NCBI GenBank assembly: GCA_002887195.1
Contig: PJAB01000029.1
Coordinates: forward strand, 1 to 58,962
DNA from: Chrysochromulina parva
Taxonomy: Eukaryota; Haptophyta; Prymnesiales; Chrysochromulinaceae
Direction of reading: 5' to 3'
Length of the DNA: 58,962 nt
The position numbers were made by a program, and so were the translations under genes. The notes beneath the pieces are model-generated. The model saw only the letters and a program-made list of their open reading frames with translations. It had not been told where the DNA came from and ran no database searches. Shown here piece after piece: positions 10,701-18,938 of this stretch (its first letter is position 1; the number at the start of each line of letters is the position of its first letter).

Positions 10701-11023
10701 GCCTTCTTAGGCGCAGCCTTAGGCTTTGTCTCCGGAGGGCTTGCCGGCTTGGCCGCCGTCTCCGCCTTCGAAGTCGGCTCCGCCTTAGTCGCGCGCGGCG
10801 TGGCGTTCGTCTTCGACGGCTCCTTGCGCGCGCTGTCCACCTTGTCCACCTTGGCAAGTTTGCGCGCACTGTCCGGCTTGGCAGTTCCTCGCGGGCTTGG
10901 CTGGCGGGTAGAACTGCTGCCCTTGTCGCCAGACGCGGCGCCCTTGGCTGCAGCCACCCCGGTCGCGAGCGGCGGCGCCTTTGCCGGCTTGCTCGCGGAC
11001 GCGGGGGGTGGCTTGGGCGCCAT
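1754..11023 (-). CDS. Giant NACHT-type STAND ATPase with EF-hands and C-terminal LRRs (NLR-like)
   Basis: This single uninterrupted frame of 3,089 residues starts at the ATG at 11023; the frame extends 39 codons upstream only from a TTG. In order: a Lys/Ala/Pro-rich tail (1-170); an unrecognised globular region with CEYC; an NTPase core with Walker A GPGTGKT (510-516), a short C-x2-C...C-x-H insert, Walker B ILIDGVDE (about 619-626) and VTSRP (651-655), the NACHT signature; about 180 residues of seven-residue AAEDVPP repeats (1055-1238); an Ala/Lys/Glu coiled region; two canonical EF-hand loops (1552-1563, 1592-1603); a hydrophobic stretch near 1847-1868; the motif QFKHLSFQE (2087-2095), which resembles the end of the NACHT helical region in animal NLRs; and many ribonuclease-inhibitor-type leucine-rich repeats (about 2140-3060). 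By analogy it is a signal-sensing, oligomerising ATPase. Calcium regulation is inferred from the EF-hands. Confidence 0.85.
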   Translation of the reverse strand: MAPKPPPASASKPAKAPPLATGVAAAKGAASGDKGSSSTRQPSPRGTAKPDSARKLAKVDKVDSARKEPSKTNATPRATKAEPTSKAETAAKPASPPETKPKAAPKKADPPPPVNLKDEAASAANTAEETAAAAAAERTAAAAKKQSAAHATKRAAGKYPARVDGDPSRHSIAKVWTKTFDPVLLFNCVNSRVELLNGDYVSYFGDAHEGQLKTATGEAVGRVTVAREKAEPFMNRVDFKNRWMVGTEYGLVHDGLDRHATIDVAIEWKRDDNGQKVSVALRVWPWISYACTAGSRLKIMLPAHEFDGACVTVQRVLDDDRCVCTIDVVDKETLVDPSPETTLRTSRHSYAPGTRLLVLQRFTMRDTTVIEWLGAGGGVEDVILGGRHRLRYEAGPSGEAEEEVRDLNDYNHSQQSFDSEAAYDETRCEYCAGIVASENEVEDAITGNKLRIEDQMICVATQNLGEAIKHADPTWNSMKDVHELVDLLLAPSHKRTRGVHLAQPTLVRAGPGTGKTWMVKQAAYKLAKRLGAADCDKCRGKVFSENKPKPCEHGGMRLVPLVVYVQRIVRLVREQGEESAIIAHLLKTRTWLLWYIERNFEGAERRMLVQAHQMRALVILIDGVDEAAGMKEAIEEFVHKEVAVSGNRLVVTSRPEGVRLELYEDRFIVINLLQLTDEQQRKVINSQMKGNVFFDHLISLSVIRKGQDEIYEQTFPPETRARRTVEGFEAPNLFLLEGGAPNPAQRQHDVTGDHVLREQRAGSLAELTTVLKSTRLKRMHELLTSPTRPERPDSAAPSAPSVPLIRQATSMSFSFKARDDHTNLIVGVDDDELPTYLQMLDEAFREMAGDASPKEVERAVRRLPLPMPTNPAPDQTTALEEKRMLHHVATSLGLLVLRKRTDDRSFVILKEKRRQINNPLHAPHVKIETAVATPRDEQHAPSSTAAEAPKRAGLAPKGVGGRGTGTSGAKASAPSAATAAPFAAPTPSARGAPPPSAPPSPPDSARDETPRCGGWLPPSGPPPPLLLLGARRSPPPSLPPSPPETEREGEETPPAEDVPPTAEDVPPAAEDVPPAAEDVPPAAAEDVPPAAEDVPPAAEDVPPAAEDVPPAAEDVPPAAEDVPPAAEDVPPAAEDVPPAAAEDVPPAAEDVPPAAEDVPPAAEDVPPAAEDVPPAAEDVPPAAEDAPPAAEDVPPAAEDVPPAAEDAPPAAEDAPPAAEDVSPAAEDVPPAAEDTPPAEAAAEDAPPLEVEALPPVDPTDLVTLVEALPDSPAPEEPEPPAMSADEALAALSSLEALSSRLMNLSGEERNRAFGLLSSISEAWNKADLEVERKQREKDKAERKAAKLAAKKKAAEEKAMREAEEAAKLAALDEASMKKAEELSFAENALRKAAEAEAEAEAEAALKAEEAARAAMVAQVAEAGEESAGDGTLEGALDVADVVVEGNVSPTRHSVFAAVFGTSTGDSHSDYHALADGASPSSPDGAQPLPPLVPGIDMAPSPSHIPNLDTTPAPILDTAPPSRPPNPYIVEKALCVKFVQNPVYMKDIFREWDTDGSGEISLNEFRQALTMLGINGFRDVQEADVDALFQLWDADGSGEIDFDELAIAIKAAIKAEKQVRRVAIDPALSRVEGQIAIPGKDKLTLTESSWAKVAARTDELYEVLDLLYPLFAKSLKCLLSEEQLPAEVLENVEMLNPVEVHSQASLRPKRSFPSASGLEEATVHDAIQARLTCTSGDQMAQIGSRLLKGYTCEATGLSLEVISLENTFADLRPTHLRNLTFALKLSKGSMSTYAEVQVQHANIRKYHEDSDAKIHYEYFRSRVSTGTGTDDDAAAHVDLTLEKVLSFLIEAAAVPVLLSLLVLVFTTTGAAAGEEDLDMLPQSSYQLYSMATQSAVVQRLLAMGRAVSTEAGEAAEDAAAELEAQEARRERKQTRKAATVKVGAKVAQGESANELGLNDAEIYSMYKMVAKVLALFAQGRMGLSELKQAYVTKDKRIRPLVLKMLDSVLKEKSTAMEAAGLNMLRLVAVDNQRHGRREFTSAHVASSLMKGGRELEMPLWLRLDVEDAGVTLIKTLESLTDTAPALYQFKHLSFQEGLFARDLLGLVDKKQWKGWETDKTASDFLNNAYMNNVCRIASGELGKRLAFQRPVWSFVDDARLSWVGKAALWALVKSNDYIRGLHLSGNAVGPGMGGAEADVDCNGLASLFSACPNLELVNLGHNNLGAFSNKQLNRWVRHIAANLSLTELDVQSNNLGADGVNKLANSLRLCLPLKSLNLSRNQPGGRPEALVQLVKDHAKLELLSIIEDDEKHLTSKAKAMIGEAMRVNPAHKLAYVACDAFELKPSTKTLKWTSTLPADVTLLAGALRSNTSLTALAFDGISIAEQERTQLGKALLENSSGCVGYCDDFELTPSTTELRWDLKDSTKARKGLVLLMALLRANTKVTRVTLVGLNTDALTMLTQATRTNTTLQELVLEHTVQKLKGQATVVVSLPVQALVGAMSVESIDLSAAGELTKTSLTAVGALLASNTSVKSLRLSGTKLGDEAGTILPVLGDLCKTGSLTALDLSDIGFTDRGARKLFDSMMTGEYPSLRVLNLAGNTLKDIKVNGLIEMLRMDECSLSSLDVSNNPLSGAMVMRSLKFNASLEYLNVRGTELDDTGVRDFGALLLAKDCTCPLRALSIDVFEVREDTTSLSFAGKGNISSSILTLLCGILKLNKTISSLDLNGVDMDAPAAAALETALVMNQSLTSIDLRNNPKLWSVKDNGEESSEGLEAIVRGLHANSTVQKVYMDALELLVSKLKGTTAEPVLELSYAGSAVMGNVSAALLCALVQKNAVAKMLDLSEVKTADRLGHAVGRCLRLNTSITTINLRDSQLRDEGVGALADGLKQNKASKVRVLDLSSNGIGAAGAEKLAGLLSLSASLAKLDLSANKLGSSGTEALRGSLRDNGTLTALNLRDNDIDVAGATALATALRTNGALSTLWLGKNKVGDEGVIALVEALKESASKGKGKIAYLDLHKNNITKVGIASLTTLVSESPTLAALGLAGTKMQFTETEVMQSCAKENPEIGRAKAVRLWMGADMNKWPDF
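7311..7870 (-). repeat. 21-nt coding minisatellite (AAEDVPP repeat)
   Basis: Roughly 28 tandem copies of a 21-nt unit encode AAEDVPP inside the NACHT gene. Variants are conservative (DA, DT, VS). An extra Ala codon occurs in two copies about nine units apart, suggesting a block duplication. Confidence 0.95.
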
Positions 11024-11306
11024 CGGAAAACGGGCTCTTGGCGCCGTCGCAACGGGACCGGGTAGCGCTTTGGCAGAGGAAGCGCACTGGGGGTCGGAGT
11101 TGGGGTTAGTGGGGCGAAAAATGTCGCGTCGTACCGGCAAGTTCGAAGTTGAAAACTTGCGTAAAATCTCGCGAAATCAGTGCGTCAATAAGTCAGCCAA
11201 GTCGCGCCCCCCCCCCCTCGCGCTCACCACTCCACCGTCCTCAAAGTACGGCTCCGCTGAGAACCTGGCAAAGACGCCATCCCACCGGCGCCCACGTCAT
11301 GGCGTT

Positions 11307-13153
11307 CTAAAGTGGCTCGTACTTGCGCAGGGGCGGGACAAGGAGGCGGCGCCGGTGCTTCGTGTGGAGGGTGCGCATGTGGTGGAACGCCTCAGGGTAG
11401 CGCGCGGGGGCGATGTCCGGGTGCCAGAAGCGGATGAGGAGCACGACGCGTACCGAGTCAGGCGCGCCCGACTGCCACACCTCGTGCTCGTACGAGTCAT
11501 CAAAGATCATCAGCTCGCCCTCCCGGTACTGCCGGGTTTCGTCACCGCACCGGATGGACGCGCCGCCCTCGGGCACGAGAAGCGGCAGATGAGCGGTCAG
11601 CCGGCAGTTGGTCGAGCCACAATGTGGCTTGAGGTGCGCGCCGCCGCCGAGCGCCGAGAAGGTCGCCTCACCCACCCCCCGTCGCGCCATGTCCGCGGCG
11701 CACTGGATGCCGTCGAGAAGCTTCGCAGTGATCGGGCACATCTTCCGGTTGCGTGCGACCATCGCGGCGACCTTCTCGTCCTTGTTGAGGAGGACGAGCT
11801 CCGTCCACAAGCCATGCTCGGCCAGCTCGCGGTCGCCAGCGTCGTGGGTGCGTCCGACCTGGTCCCACCGCTCTGCACGCGCCTCGGCGCCCGCGGGCTG
11901 GCGCATGCGTACCACCTCCCGCCGAATCTCGTCAAAGTGCTCGATTAGGGTGGCAGCCCAGCCAAAGTCGCTCACCGACCACCACGGCTGGGAGCGCAGC
12001 TTGGGATAAAAGTGCATCGGACGCTGGAGCGGGTGCACCCAGTAGCGGCCTGTCTTGCATGCCGAGCGTACCATGTCAGCGAACAGCCGCACCTGATGAG
12101 GGCGGCGCTCGGGAAGAGAGAGGCGCTCAGAGAGGCACTCAGAGAGGCACTCAGGGAGGCACGCAGAGAGGGAAAGGGGACCTTGGCGTGAGCGTCGTTA
12201 GGGTATCGCAGCTCGGCGAGCATCTCGGAGTCCACATACGCCGAGTGGTGGCGAGGATCGAGGCGCATGCATTCGCTCAGCCCTCGCTCAATGACGCCCT
12301 CCAGCTCCACACGGCGCCTCTCGGGGAGGGTCGGCCTCAGAGGCTTCGCCTCATCTCCCTTGAGCTGGGGATCCTGCGCCTCGGTCGCGATGCGCATCGC
12401 AATCAGCGCCACAAAGTAATGGCGCGCCGCGAGCTCGCGTGCCGTGCAGTGCCCCTCGGGCGTCGCGAGGAGTGAGCGCTGCATCGCACGCAGCGCTGAG
12501 TCGAACTTGCGCGTGAGGAAGTCGGCGGACGCACACAGGAAGAGCGCCTCGGGGTCCTGTGGGAACTTGGGGAGCACGTCGTGCGCGAGGAGCTGCGCGA
12601 GCTTGCCCATTCGCTGGCCGAGCTGCTGCAGCTGCCCGAGACGGCGCGTCTCGTACCCCGCCTGACCGAGCGTGCGTTGCATGCGCCGCTCCTCATCCGC
12701 ACGGGCCTCCTCCTCCTCCTCGGTCACGTCCTCCGCGCCGCTGTCCACGCGCGCGCCCGTCGTCTCGCGCACCAGGTCGAGCGCCACGGCGAGCAGCTCG
12801 GCCTCCAGCTGTCGGAACCATGGCTGGAACTTGTCCGTCTGCGAGAGCGCCTTGGGTGCTGCCACGGCTGTGACTGGCGAGGTGATGGGCGCACTGCCTG
12901 ACGCAGCGGTCGTTGGCACCACCTTGCCAGGGACGCTTGTCACCTCCTTGTCGGCGCACGTCACCTCCTTGCCGGCGCACTTCACCTCCTTCCTGGCGCT
13001 GACCTCATTCCAGCGCGCGGCCGACGAGAGGCGCCAGTGCTGAGTTTGCGACTGGCGACGCGTGCATGTGGTCAGCGCGAGCCGTTCTCCGACGAAGCTT
13101 CTGTGCGCACGTCGCGCTGTCAGTGGGGCTGGGCATGCCACCCTTGTGCCCAT
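11307..13153 (-). CDS. Aspartyl/asparaginyl beta-hydroxylase family 2OG-Fe(II) oxygenase
   Basis: Two exons (13153-12182, 12092-11307) give 585 residues. Removing the 89-nt intron joins PNDAHAK to VRLFADMV in frame. The C-terminal half matches the animal AspH catalytic domain: KPHCGSTNCRLTAHLPL with iron ligand His481 and IFDDSYEHEVWQ with His527. Their 46-residue spacing equals that of human AspH His679/His725, which also lacks the usual carboxylate ligand. The N-terminal half has helical, TPR-like sequence (KFDSALRAMQRSLL) as in AspH, preceded by short repeats of KEV(T/K)CA. The ATG at 13153 is the first in the frame; no transmembrane anchor is visible, so the 5' end may be incomplete. The expected activity is hydroxylation of Asp/Asn, classically in EGF-like domains of secreted proteins. 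Confidence 0.88.
12093..12181 (-). other. GT-AG intron, 89 nt, with 12-nt tandem repeat (AspH gene)
   Basis: Donor AAG|GTCCCC, acceptor CTCATCAG|GTGCGG, phase 0; splicing is needed to reach the catalytic domain. The body has about four 12-nt units, CTCTCTGAGTGC, before the acceptor. Only AGGT is shared across the junctions. Confidence 0.88.
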
Positions 13154-13580
13154 CTCCTCCAAGCACCTGGGCTTCGTGAATGCGATCGAAAGTTTGGAGT
13201 CCCGCGATTTGCCGAATCGGTGTTCAACACACCCCAAGCACGGGGGCCGCTATCGCATGGACGAATTTGAGGCTGATACGACATACGACCTGCTGTACAC
13301 AGGCCGTTAATCGGCAGAATGTAGGGGAGAGGCGAGTCCCCCCGCTATAGCGCGAGTATGCAGTATCAGTCAATGGTATCACTATCAGTCAAATTCGATT
13401 GGTATCAGTATGCGAGTCGTGTCGATAGTATTACTATGGATAGTCGGTAATTACTGGTACGCGATAGAGGGAGAGATAGAGAGCTCATGAGATGGAAGTG
13501 CTCAGAAGAACGATGGCACAGGCGGCGTGAACGCCAATCACACACGCAGGCACCCAGCTTTCGATGAGAGTCTTTCAATT
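13154..13580. other. Intergenic
   Basis: This is the upstream region of the AspH gene and the downstream region of the chromodomain gene. It contains AT-richer sequence with scattered TATCAGT and TACTAT motifs near 13360-13450. No gene or promoter element can be named with confidence. Confidence 0.5.
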
Positions 13581-16500
13581 TCATCCTTGGCGACCTCCGT
13601 CGCCGGCGGCTGGCGGCGCGACCCCCGCCTCCGCCACCGCCCGCGCCGCCTTCTCCACCGCGACCACGTCCGCCATCTCGTCCGCCGCCTCCTCGGCCGC
13701 ATCTCCCTCCTCGAGCTCCGCTGGAGCACCAACATCCCCGGGCGTCGCCCCGAGGATGTTGAGGCCAGACTGGCGTACATTGACCGTCGTGCCATCGTCG
13801 AGCTTGACGACCACAAAGCCCTGTTTGCCGCCGGCGACCGTGGCGCGGCTGCCCGCGTGGGGCCCAGTCGTCAGGGTCACACGCGTCCCCGCCTCCACAC
13901 TCAGCTTGCGCCTCTTGCCGCCGCTCCGCTTGCCGGTTGCCTTTGCCTTTGCCTCGTCCTCCTCGTCCTCGTCCTCGTCCTCTTTGGCTTTGCTGGCCTT
14001 GCGCTTTCCGCCTCGCGATGCGCACGTATGAGGGCGATGCTGCCCGCGGCACGCGCCGCAGCCGAGGTCCAAGCCCTCTGAGCCCGCGTCATTCGCGTCA
14101 GCTTTGCCCTTCGGCTTTGCCTTGCCAGCCTTCGCCTTGCCGCCCGGCGGATCGTCGCGTGGCCGCTTAGCACCCGCCGGGAGCGCGCCCACAGGCGGAG
14201 CCGCGCACGCTGTCTTGGGCAGCGCACTCGTCACGCTCACGCTCCATCCAGCCTCGACAAGGGCTGCATGCACCTTGAGGGCGAAGGCGGGAGAGAAGAC
14301 CTGCCGTAGCTGCTCGACGCTCGCGAAGCGCCATCGCTTCCCTAGCGCCTGCTTGAGCTTGACGAGGCGCGCGGCTCCCACGCCCGCCAGTTTGGGGAGC
14401 GCACCGGAGAGTGCTGCCTTGCTCGCGCCGCCGCTGCCCTCGTCGTCCTCGCCGTCCTCCTCTCCCTCTTCCTCCTCGTCCTCCTCGTCCTCCTCGTCCT
14501 CCTCGTCCTCCTCGTCCTCCTCCTCGCCGCCCTCGCCCGCGTACGACTCGTCATCCGAACTCTCCTCACGGAGGTACTGATCAAACTTCTCATCACGCAG
14601 CGCCGCATCCGCCGCACGTGCACACTGACGCTTCCGACGCGGCTGCCGAATTTCGCCCTCCTCGCCCTCCTCGCCCTCCTCGCCGTCCTCGTCCTCGCCC
14701 TCGTCGTCGCCCTCGTCCTCGTCATCGTCGTCGTCATCGTCATCGTCATCGTCGTCCGGTCCAGAGCCCTCGAAATCCTCGTCCTCGCCCTCGTCCTCGT
14801 CGTCGTCCTCAAGGAGCGCCGCCAACGGAGACGTGCCCGAGGTCCCCCCACCGCCGCCGCCCCCAGCCGCCCCCTGCGCGCGCTCGATCTCATTCTTGAT
14901 GGCCACGCGTCCAATCTTCGCTGCCTCGCGCTTCGACTTGCGCCGCCGCGGCCCGCCGCCATCCTCCTCGTCGTCCTCGTCCACCTCCTCGTCGTCCTCG
15001 TCATCGCCGCCCTCGTCGTCGTCGTCGCCGAGGCCGTCGTCCTCGCCCTCGTCGTCGTCGGCACCGCCCTTCTCCACATACGACTCATCATCCGAGCTCA
15101 GCTCATCAAGGAATTCGTCATACTTCGAATCGGCCGCGAGCTGCTCTGCCTGCAGCCGTGCCGAGCGCTTCGTGCCCGGGGCGAGCACCACGCTCTCGTC
15201 GAGCTCATCTCCCTTTTGGAGCTCCGCATCGAGATCGGCGATCTCCTTGCGCGCCTGCCGCTTTTGGAGCTCCGCCTCGTACTCCTTGATCCCATCGAGG
15301 AAACGGTTGAGCTCGCGCTTTTGGATCGTGAGCGGGGGGTCGCGCCCCTTTTGGAGGGGGTCGGCCGCGCCATCTCGCTGCACCTCGACGGCCTTGAGTA
15401 GCGCAAAGGGCAGGGCCGGGGTCGCGAGCAGCGTCGCGTGCTTCAGCCGCTCAGCGGACGGCACGCCGCGCCCGTCAGCATCATGCAGGGTCGCTTGCAG
15501 CAAGGAGTGCTCGCCTTCGCGTAGGATGACGACATCTACCGGCCGAAGCGCGCGCACGAGCCACGCCTGGTCGCCGCGCAGCGAAAGTCCCCACAGCGGC
15601 AGCTCGGCAGCGAGGCCCGCGGCGCAGCTGACCGTCACGCGGACCGAGCAACCACTCGCCGCGAGCACAGAGCCAAACGGCAAGAACTGCTCCGCGAGCT
15701 TGGCATTCTCCTCCTCCTCCTCCTCGTCGTCGTCGTCGTCGTGATGGTAATCCTTCTCTTTGTAGGAGACCGCGCCTCGCGAGGTACGCCGGCCGCTCGG
15801 CGCCGCCCAGCGCTGCGTGTGCAACAGGCTGACCGTTGGCTTGGCGGGCGGCGGTGCGAGCTGCGCGAGCAGCTTCTCCATCGCCTTGTCGGACGCGACG
15901 TGGTTACGTGCGCCGAGCAGCTGCACGATGAGTGACGCGAGCGACGTGGGGCAAGCGGCAGGCGGCGGCGTACCCGACGGCAGCGCCAGAGCGAGGTCGA
16001 CACCGCGCAGCCGCTTCGTGCTGATGGCTCGGTCGAAGGCGTCGATGGCGATCTCCTGCAGGGCTCCGCTCCACGCATGCACCCGTTCACTCGCCTCGGC
16101 CTCGGCCGCCGCCAGGCTCGCCGCCGCCACCGCTGCTGCCGCGGCGCGCTCCTCGCGCGCCCGGGCTCGAGACTCCGCTCCGCCCGCCTCGCATCCCTCG
16201 TCCTCGTCCTCAGCGTCGTCGTCGGCAGCCTCGGCGGCGGGGGGCATTACACGCTGAAGCTCGGCTTCCGAGTCCGAGTCGGAGGGGAACTGCGCCTTCT
16301 TAGGGAGCGTCAGCTCCAGAGGCACCACCTGCCGGCGCACCACCCCGCCACTCCCAGCGACCTCGCCGCCGCCGACCAACGCGTCGCCAGCCGCCGCGGT
16401 CGCCGCCGCCACTGCGTCGCCAGCCGCCACTGCGTCGGCCCCCGTCGAACCCTCGCCCACGACGGCGCCCTCGGCCTCACCGGGCATGATGACGATCAGC

Positions 16501-18938
16501 ACACGCACGCGACGGTCCTCGCGAGGCGCGGCGGCGGCGGCGAGATAGCGCATTGCCTGTCCTTGTCGCGTCGACACGCCGGCGGAAACGTCGTCCGCGA
16601 CGGTCGCACCCACGAGCGGCGTGTGGAGCGAGATGCCGTATCCTTCGCGGAGCGCCTGCGCACTTGCCTGCAGCGCGGCACTCACCGGCTGCGGCGCGAT
16701 GCCACGTGCCTCGAGCTCCGCTAGCAAGCCCGGCTGCAACTCGGACTCAAACGGCGGCGGCCGCTCGAGCCGCTTGCGCTGACGCAACGTCAGGCGCGAA
16801 GCTGCCGACGGGCGCGACGGCTTCTTGGCCGACACCAAGGGGGAGGCCGCCGGAGCGGACGGCGCGGCGTCGGGTGCCTTGGCGCTGGGCGCAGTGGCGC
16901 TGGGTGCAGCGGGCTCCGCAGCGGGTGATTTGAGAGCAGCGATGCTGGGCTCGGCGGATGCACCGCTGGGTGCGACCTCCACAGCGGCCGCAGGCGTCGA
17001 GTCGAATGTCGCTGTTTGAGGTGCCTCTGCCACGTCAGCTGTGGGAAAGCTCCCCATGTGGGGAAGCGGCATCGGCTCGTCAGCTGATGCAGCCTCCGCC
17101 TTCACAGCTGCGCCTGTGAAGGGCTCCACAGCCCCTGCACTCTCTCCCTCACCAGTCGCCGCCGCCGCCCCTTCCTCGTCTTCGATCTCGTCTTCGCTCT
17201 CCTCCTCGGGGGGGAGGACGGCGGGCGTGGGCAGCAGCCGCTCCCGCTCGAGCGCCGTACTGGGCGCATGCGGGCTCAGCTCGAGCAGCTCGGCGCACGT
17301 GAAGGGCAGCGACGCCTTCCATTCATAATCCTCGAGCGCCTCCTCGTGCAAGTTGACACGATTCTCCCACGTGTCCTCGGCATGTGGGAAAGCTGCCCAT
17401 TTGACTAAGACCCAATGGGCCGCCTTCCCACCGGACTTGCCAAACGTTCGAGCGCACAGCAACTCTTCGATGCGTTGGTCGCCCTCGCCCTCTGACGAGT
17501 TCTCCCAGGCCTCCTCGCCCTCGCCCTCGCCCGCCTCGTCGCCCTCGGCCGTCGCCGCCGCGGCGCCTTCTGCTACCCTGCCCTCGACCGCCGCGCCCGC
17601 CGCTGCCCCCGCACCCGCTGATGACGCCGCCGGCAGCGCGGCTGTGCTCGCAGGGTGCAGCTTGGCGCGCGGCTGGAGCGCCAGCGCGCCTCCACCGCTC
17701 GGCACGGCGCCTCCACCGCTCGGCACGGCGCCTCCACTGCGCTCGGCACGGAGGGTGAGGAGGAGCACTTTGAGCTTCTTCTCGAGCGCGGCACGCGCGC
17801 GCGGCTGTGTCGTGCGGTTGTGCAGCCACTGCGTGAGCTGCCCTGACGCGAGCCCCGCCGCGTGCGCCAGGTCCTTTTGCTTGTACAGCGGCAGCCAGAC
17901 GGTCCTCAGCTCCGCCAGCAACGACGCGTCGCGCTGGTCAGCCGTGTCCGTCGCACCCGAGGCCTGATGTGCACCCACCGCCGCCGCGGACGACCCCGCG
18001 CCGCCGGATGTGGCGGCGGTGGCGATGGTGGCCGTGGTGGCGGTGACAGCGGTGCTGACGGTGCTGGCGGTACCGGCGTTGCAGGGGCCAGCGGCTGCCG
18101 ACGCCACGACCTTGCCAGCCGCCTTGGCCGCCGCCTTGGCAGCCACCTTTTCACGCGCCTTGCCGTCGCCGGCCGTGGCTGCCTTGCTGCCGGCCGCCAC
18201 GCCCTTGGACGGGCTCGCGCCCTTGCTTGGCGAGCGCTTGGCCGCCTTCGCCTCATTCGCCGCCTTCGCCGCCGCCTTGGCCGCCTCCTTGGCGGCCTTC
18301 TCAGCAGCCCTCGCCTCGAACTCGGCAAGCAGACCCTCGTCCACGATGTGCTCCTGCGGCTCCCATGAGTTGAACCGGGCGCCCCAGCCGCGCCACTTGA
18401 TCAGGTACTCGCGCTTGCCGCTCGACCCCATGCGTGCGTCGAGGATCCGATCGACCTCGTAAATATCATCGTCGCTACCGCTGTCGGCCTCGTCCTCGTC
18501 CTCGTCCTCGTCGTCCGACGCATCATCCTCGCGCTTTGTGGACGTCGCTTGCTCGAGGAGCGCGGCGAGCGCCTCGCTGTCGTCACCCGGCTCGTATCCG
18601 ATCCCGCGTGAGCCAAGGGCCATGCGCAGCTCATTGATGCTCATCGCTGACGTGCTGCCCGACTTTGGCGCGGCGCCTGCAGCGGCTGCAGCGGCTGCAG
18701 CGGAAGAGGCAACATCGGCGGCGGGCGCCGTCTCTGGCTGCGCCTCCACCGCGGAGGCCGCGTGCACGACGGGTGTGGCGGTCATGAAGCTGCCCTCGCA
18801 GCGGACCGCATTGAGGTGGTCAGCCGGCTCGACGTCCATGAGAGTGGCGTGCATGACGGGAGCCTCGATGGGCGCCAGGGCCGCAGCCGGCTGGCTCTCG
18901 GCGGCCTCGGCTGTGGGCGCGCTCGGCTGCAAGTCCAT
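13581..18938 (-). CDS. Large acidic double-chromodomain nuclear protein
   Basis: The 1,785-residue single-exon product is probably chromatin-associated. Chromodomain 1 starts at YEVDRILDAR (about 160-205) and keeps the aromatic-rich YLIKWRGW...SWEP core. Chromodomain 2 (about 488-530, RIEELLCAR...VLVKWAAF...TWEN) is similar. Between them lies a helix-turn-helix-like segment, LASGQLTQWLHNR (about 340-370). The middle is low-complexity Ala, then long Asp/Glu runs. A module ending SSDDESY occurs twice (KYDEFLDEL and KFDQYLREE versions). Near the C-terminus RVTLTTGPHAGSRATVAG (about 1683-1727) resembles a KOW/SH3-like fold. The frame extends to 19064 from a GTG, but the ATG at 18938 leaves room for a promoter. 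It may be a methyl-lysine reader or remodelling cofactor; no helicase or methyltransferase domain is visible. Confidence 0.82.
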   Translation of the reverse strand: MDLQPSAPTAEAAESQPAAALAPIEAPVMHATLMDVEPADHLNAVRCEGSFMTATPVVHAASAVEAQPETAPAADVASSAAAAAAAAGAAPKSGSTSAMSINELRMALGSRGIGYEPGDDSEALAALLEQATSTKREDDASDDEDEDEDEADSGSDDDIYEVDRILDARMGSSGKREYLIKWRGWGARFNSWEPQEHIVDEGLLAEFEARAAEKAAKEAAKAAAKAANEAKAAKRSPSKGASPSKGVAAGSKAATAGDGKAREKVAAKAAAKAAGKVVASAAAGPCNAGTASTVSTAVTATTATIATAATSGGAGSSAAAVGAHQASGATDTADQRDASLLAELRTVWLPLYKQKDLAHAAGLASGQLTQWLHNRTTQPRARAALEKKLKVLLLTLRAERSGGAVPSGGGAVPSGGGALALQPRAKLHPASTAALPAASSAGAGAAAGAAVEGRVAEGAAAATAEGDEAGEGEGEEAWENSSEGEGDQRIEELLCARTFGKSGGKAAHWVLVKWAAFPHAEDTWENRVNLHEEALEDYEWKASLPFTCAELLELSPHAPSTALERERLLPTPAVLPPEEESEDEIEDEEGAAAATGEGESAGAVEPFTGAAVKAEAASADEPMPLPHMGSFPTADVAEAPQTATFDSTPAAAVEVAPSGASAEPSIAALKSPAAEPAAPSATAPSAKAPDAAPSAPAASPLVSAKKPSRPSAASRLTLRQRKRLERPPPFESELQPGLLAELEARGIAPQPVSAALQASAQALREGYGISLHTPLVGATVADDVSAGVSTRQGQAMRYLAAAAAPREDRRVRVLIVIMPGEAEGAVVGEGSTGADAVAAGDAVAAATAAAGDALVGGGEVAGSGGVVRRQVVPLELTLPKKAQFPSDSDSEAELQRVMPPAAEAADDDAEDEDEGCEAGGAESRARAREERAAAAAVAAASLAAAEAEASERVHAWSGALQEIAIDAFDRAISTKRLRGVDLALALPSGTPPPAACPTSLASLIVQLLGARNHVASDKAMEKLLAQLAPPPAKPTVSLLHTQRWAAPSGRRTSRGAVSYKEKDYHHDDDDDEEEEEENAKLAEQFLPFGSVLAASGCSVRVTVSCAAGLAAELPLWGLSLRGDQAWLVRALRPVDVVILREGEHSLLQATLHDADGRGVPSAERLKHATLLATPALPFALLKAVEVQRDGAADPLQKGRDPPLTIQKRELNRFLDGIKEYEAELQKRQARKEIADLDAELQKGDELDESVVLAPGTKRSARLQAEQLAADSKYDEFLDELSSDDESYVEKGGADDDEGEDDGLGDDDDEGGDDEDDEEVDEDDEEDGGGPRRRKSKREAAKIGRVAIKNEIERAQGAAGGGGGGGTSGTSPLAALLEDDDEDEGEDEDFEGSGPDDDDDDDDDDDDEDEGDDEGEDEDGEEGEEGEEGEIRQPRRKRQCARAADAALRDEKFDQYLREESSDDESYAGEGGEEEDEEDEEDEEDEEDEEEEGEEDGEDDEGSGGASKAALSGALPKLAGVGAARLVKLKQALGKRWRFASVEQLRQVFSPAFALKVHAALVEAGWSVSVTSALPKTACAAPPVGALPAGAKRPRDDPPGGKAKAGKAKPKGKADANDAGSEGLDLGCGACRGQHRPHTCASRGGKRKASKAKEDEDEDEEDEAKAKATGKRSGGKRRKLSVEAGTRVTLTTGPHAGSRATVAGGKQGFVVVKLDDGTTVNVRQSGLNILGATPGDVGAPAELEEGDAAEEAADEMADVVAVEKAARAVAEAGVAPPAAGDGGRQG

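Noticed and set aside
14411..14899. Plus-strand Pro/Arg-rich frame opposite the acidic region
   Set aside because: It is the antisense of Asp/Glu codon runs (GAC/GAG) and has no independent support.
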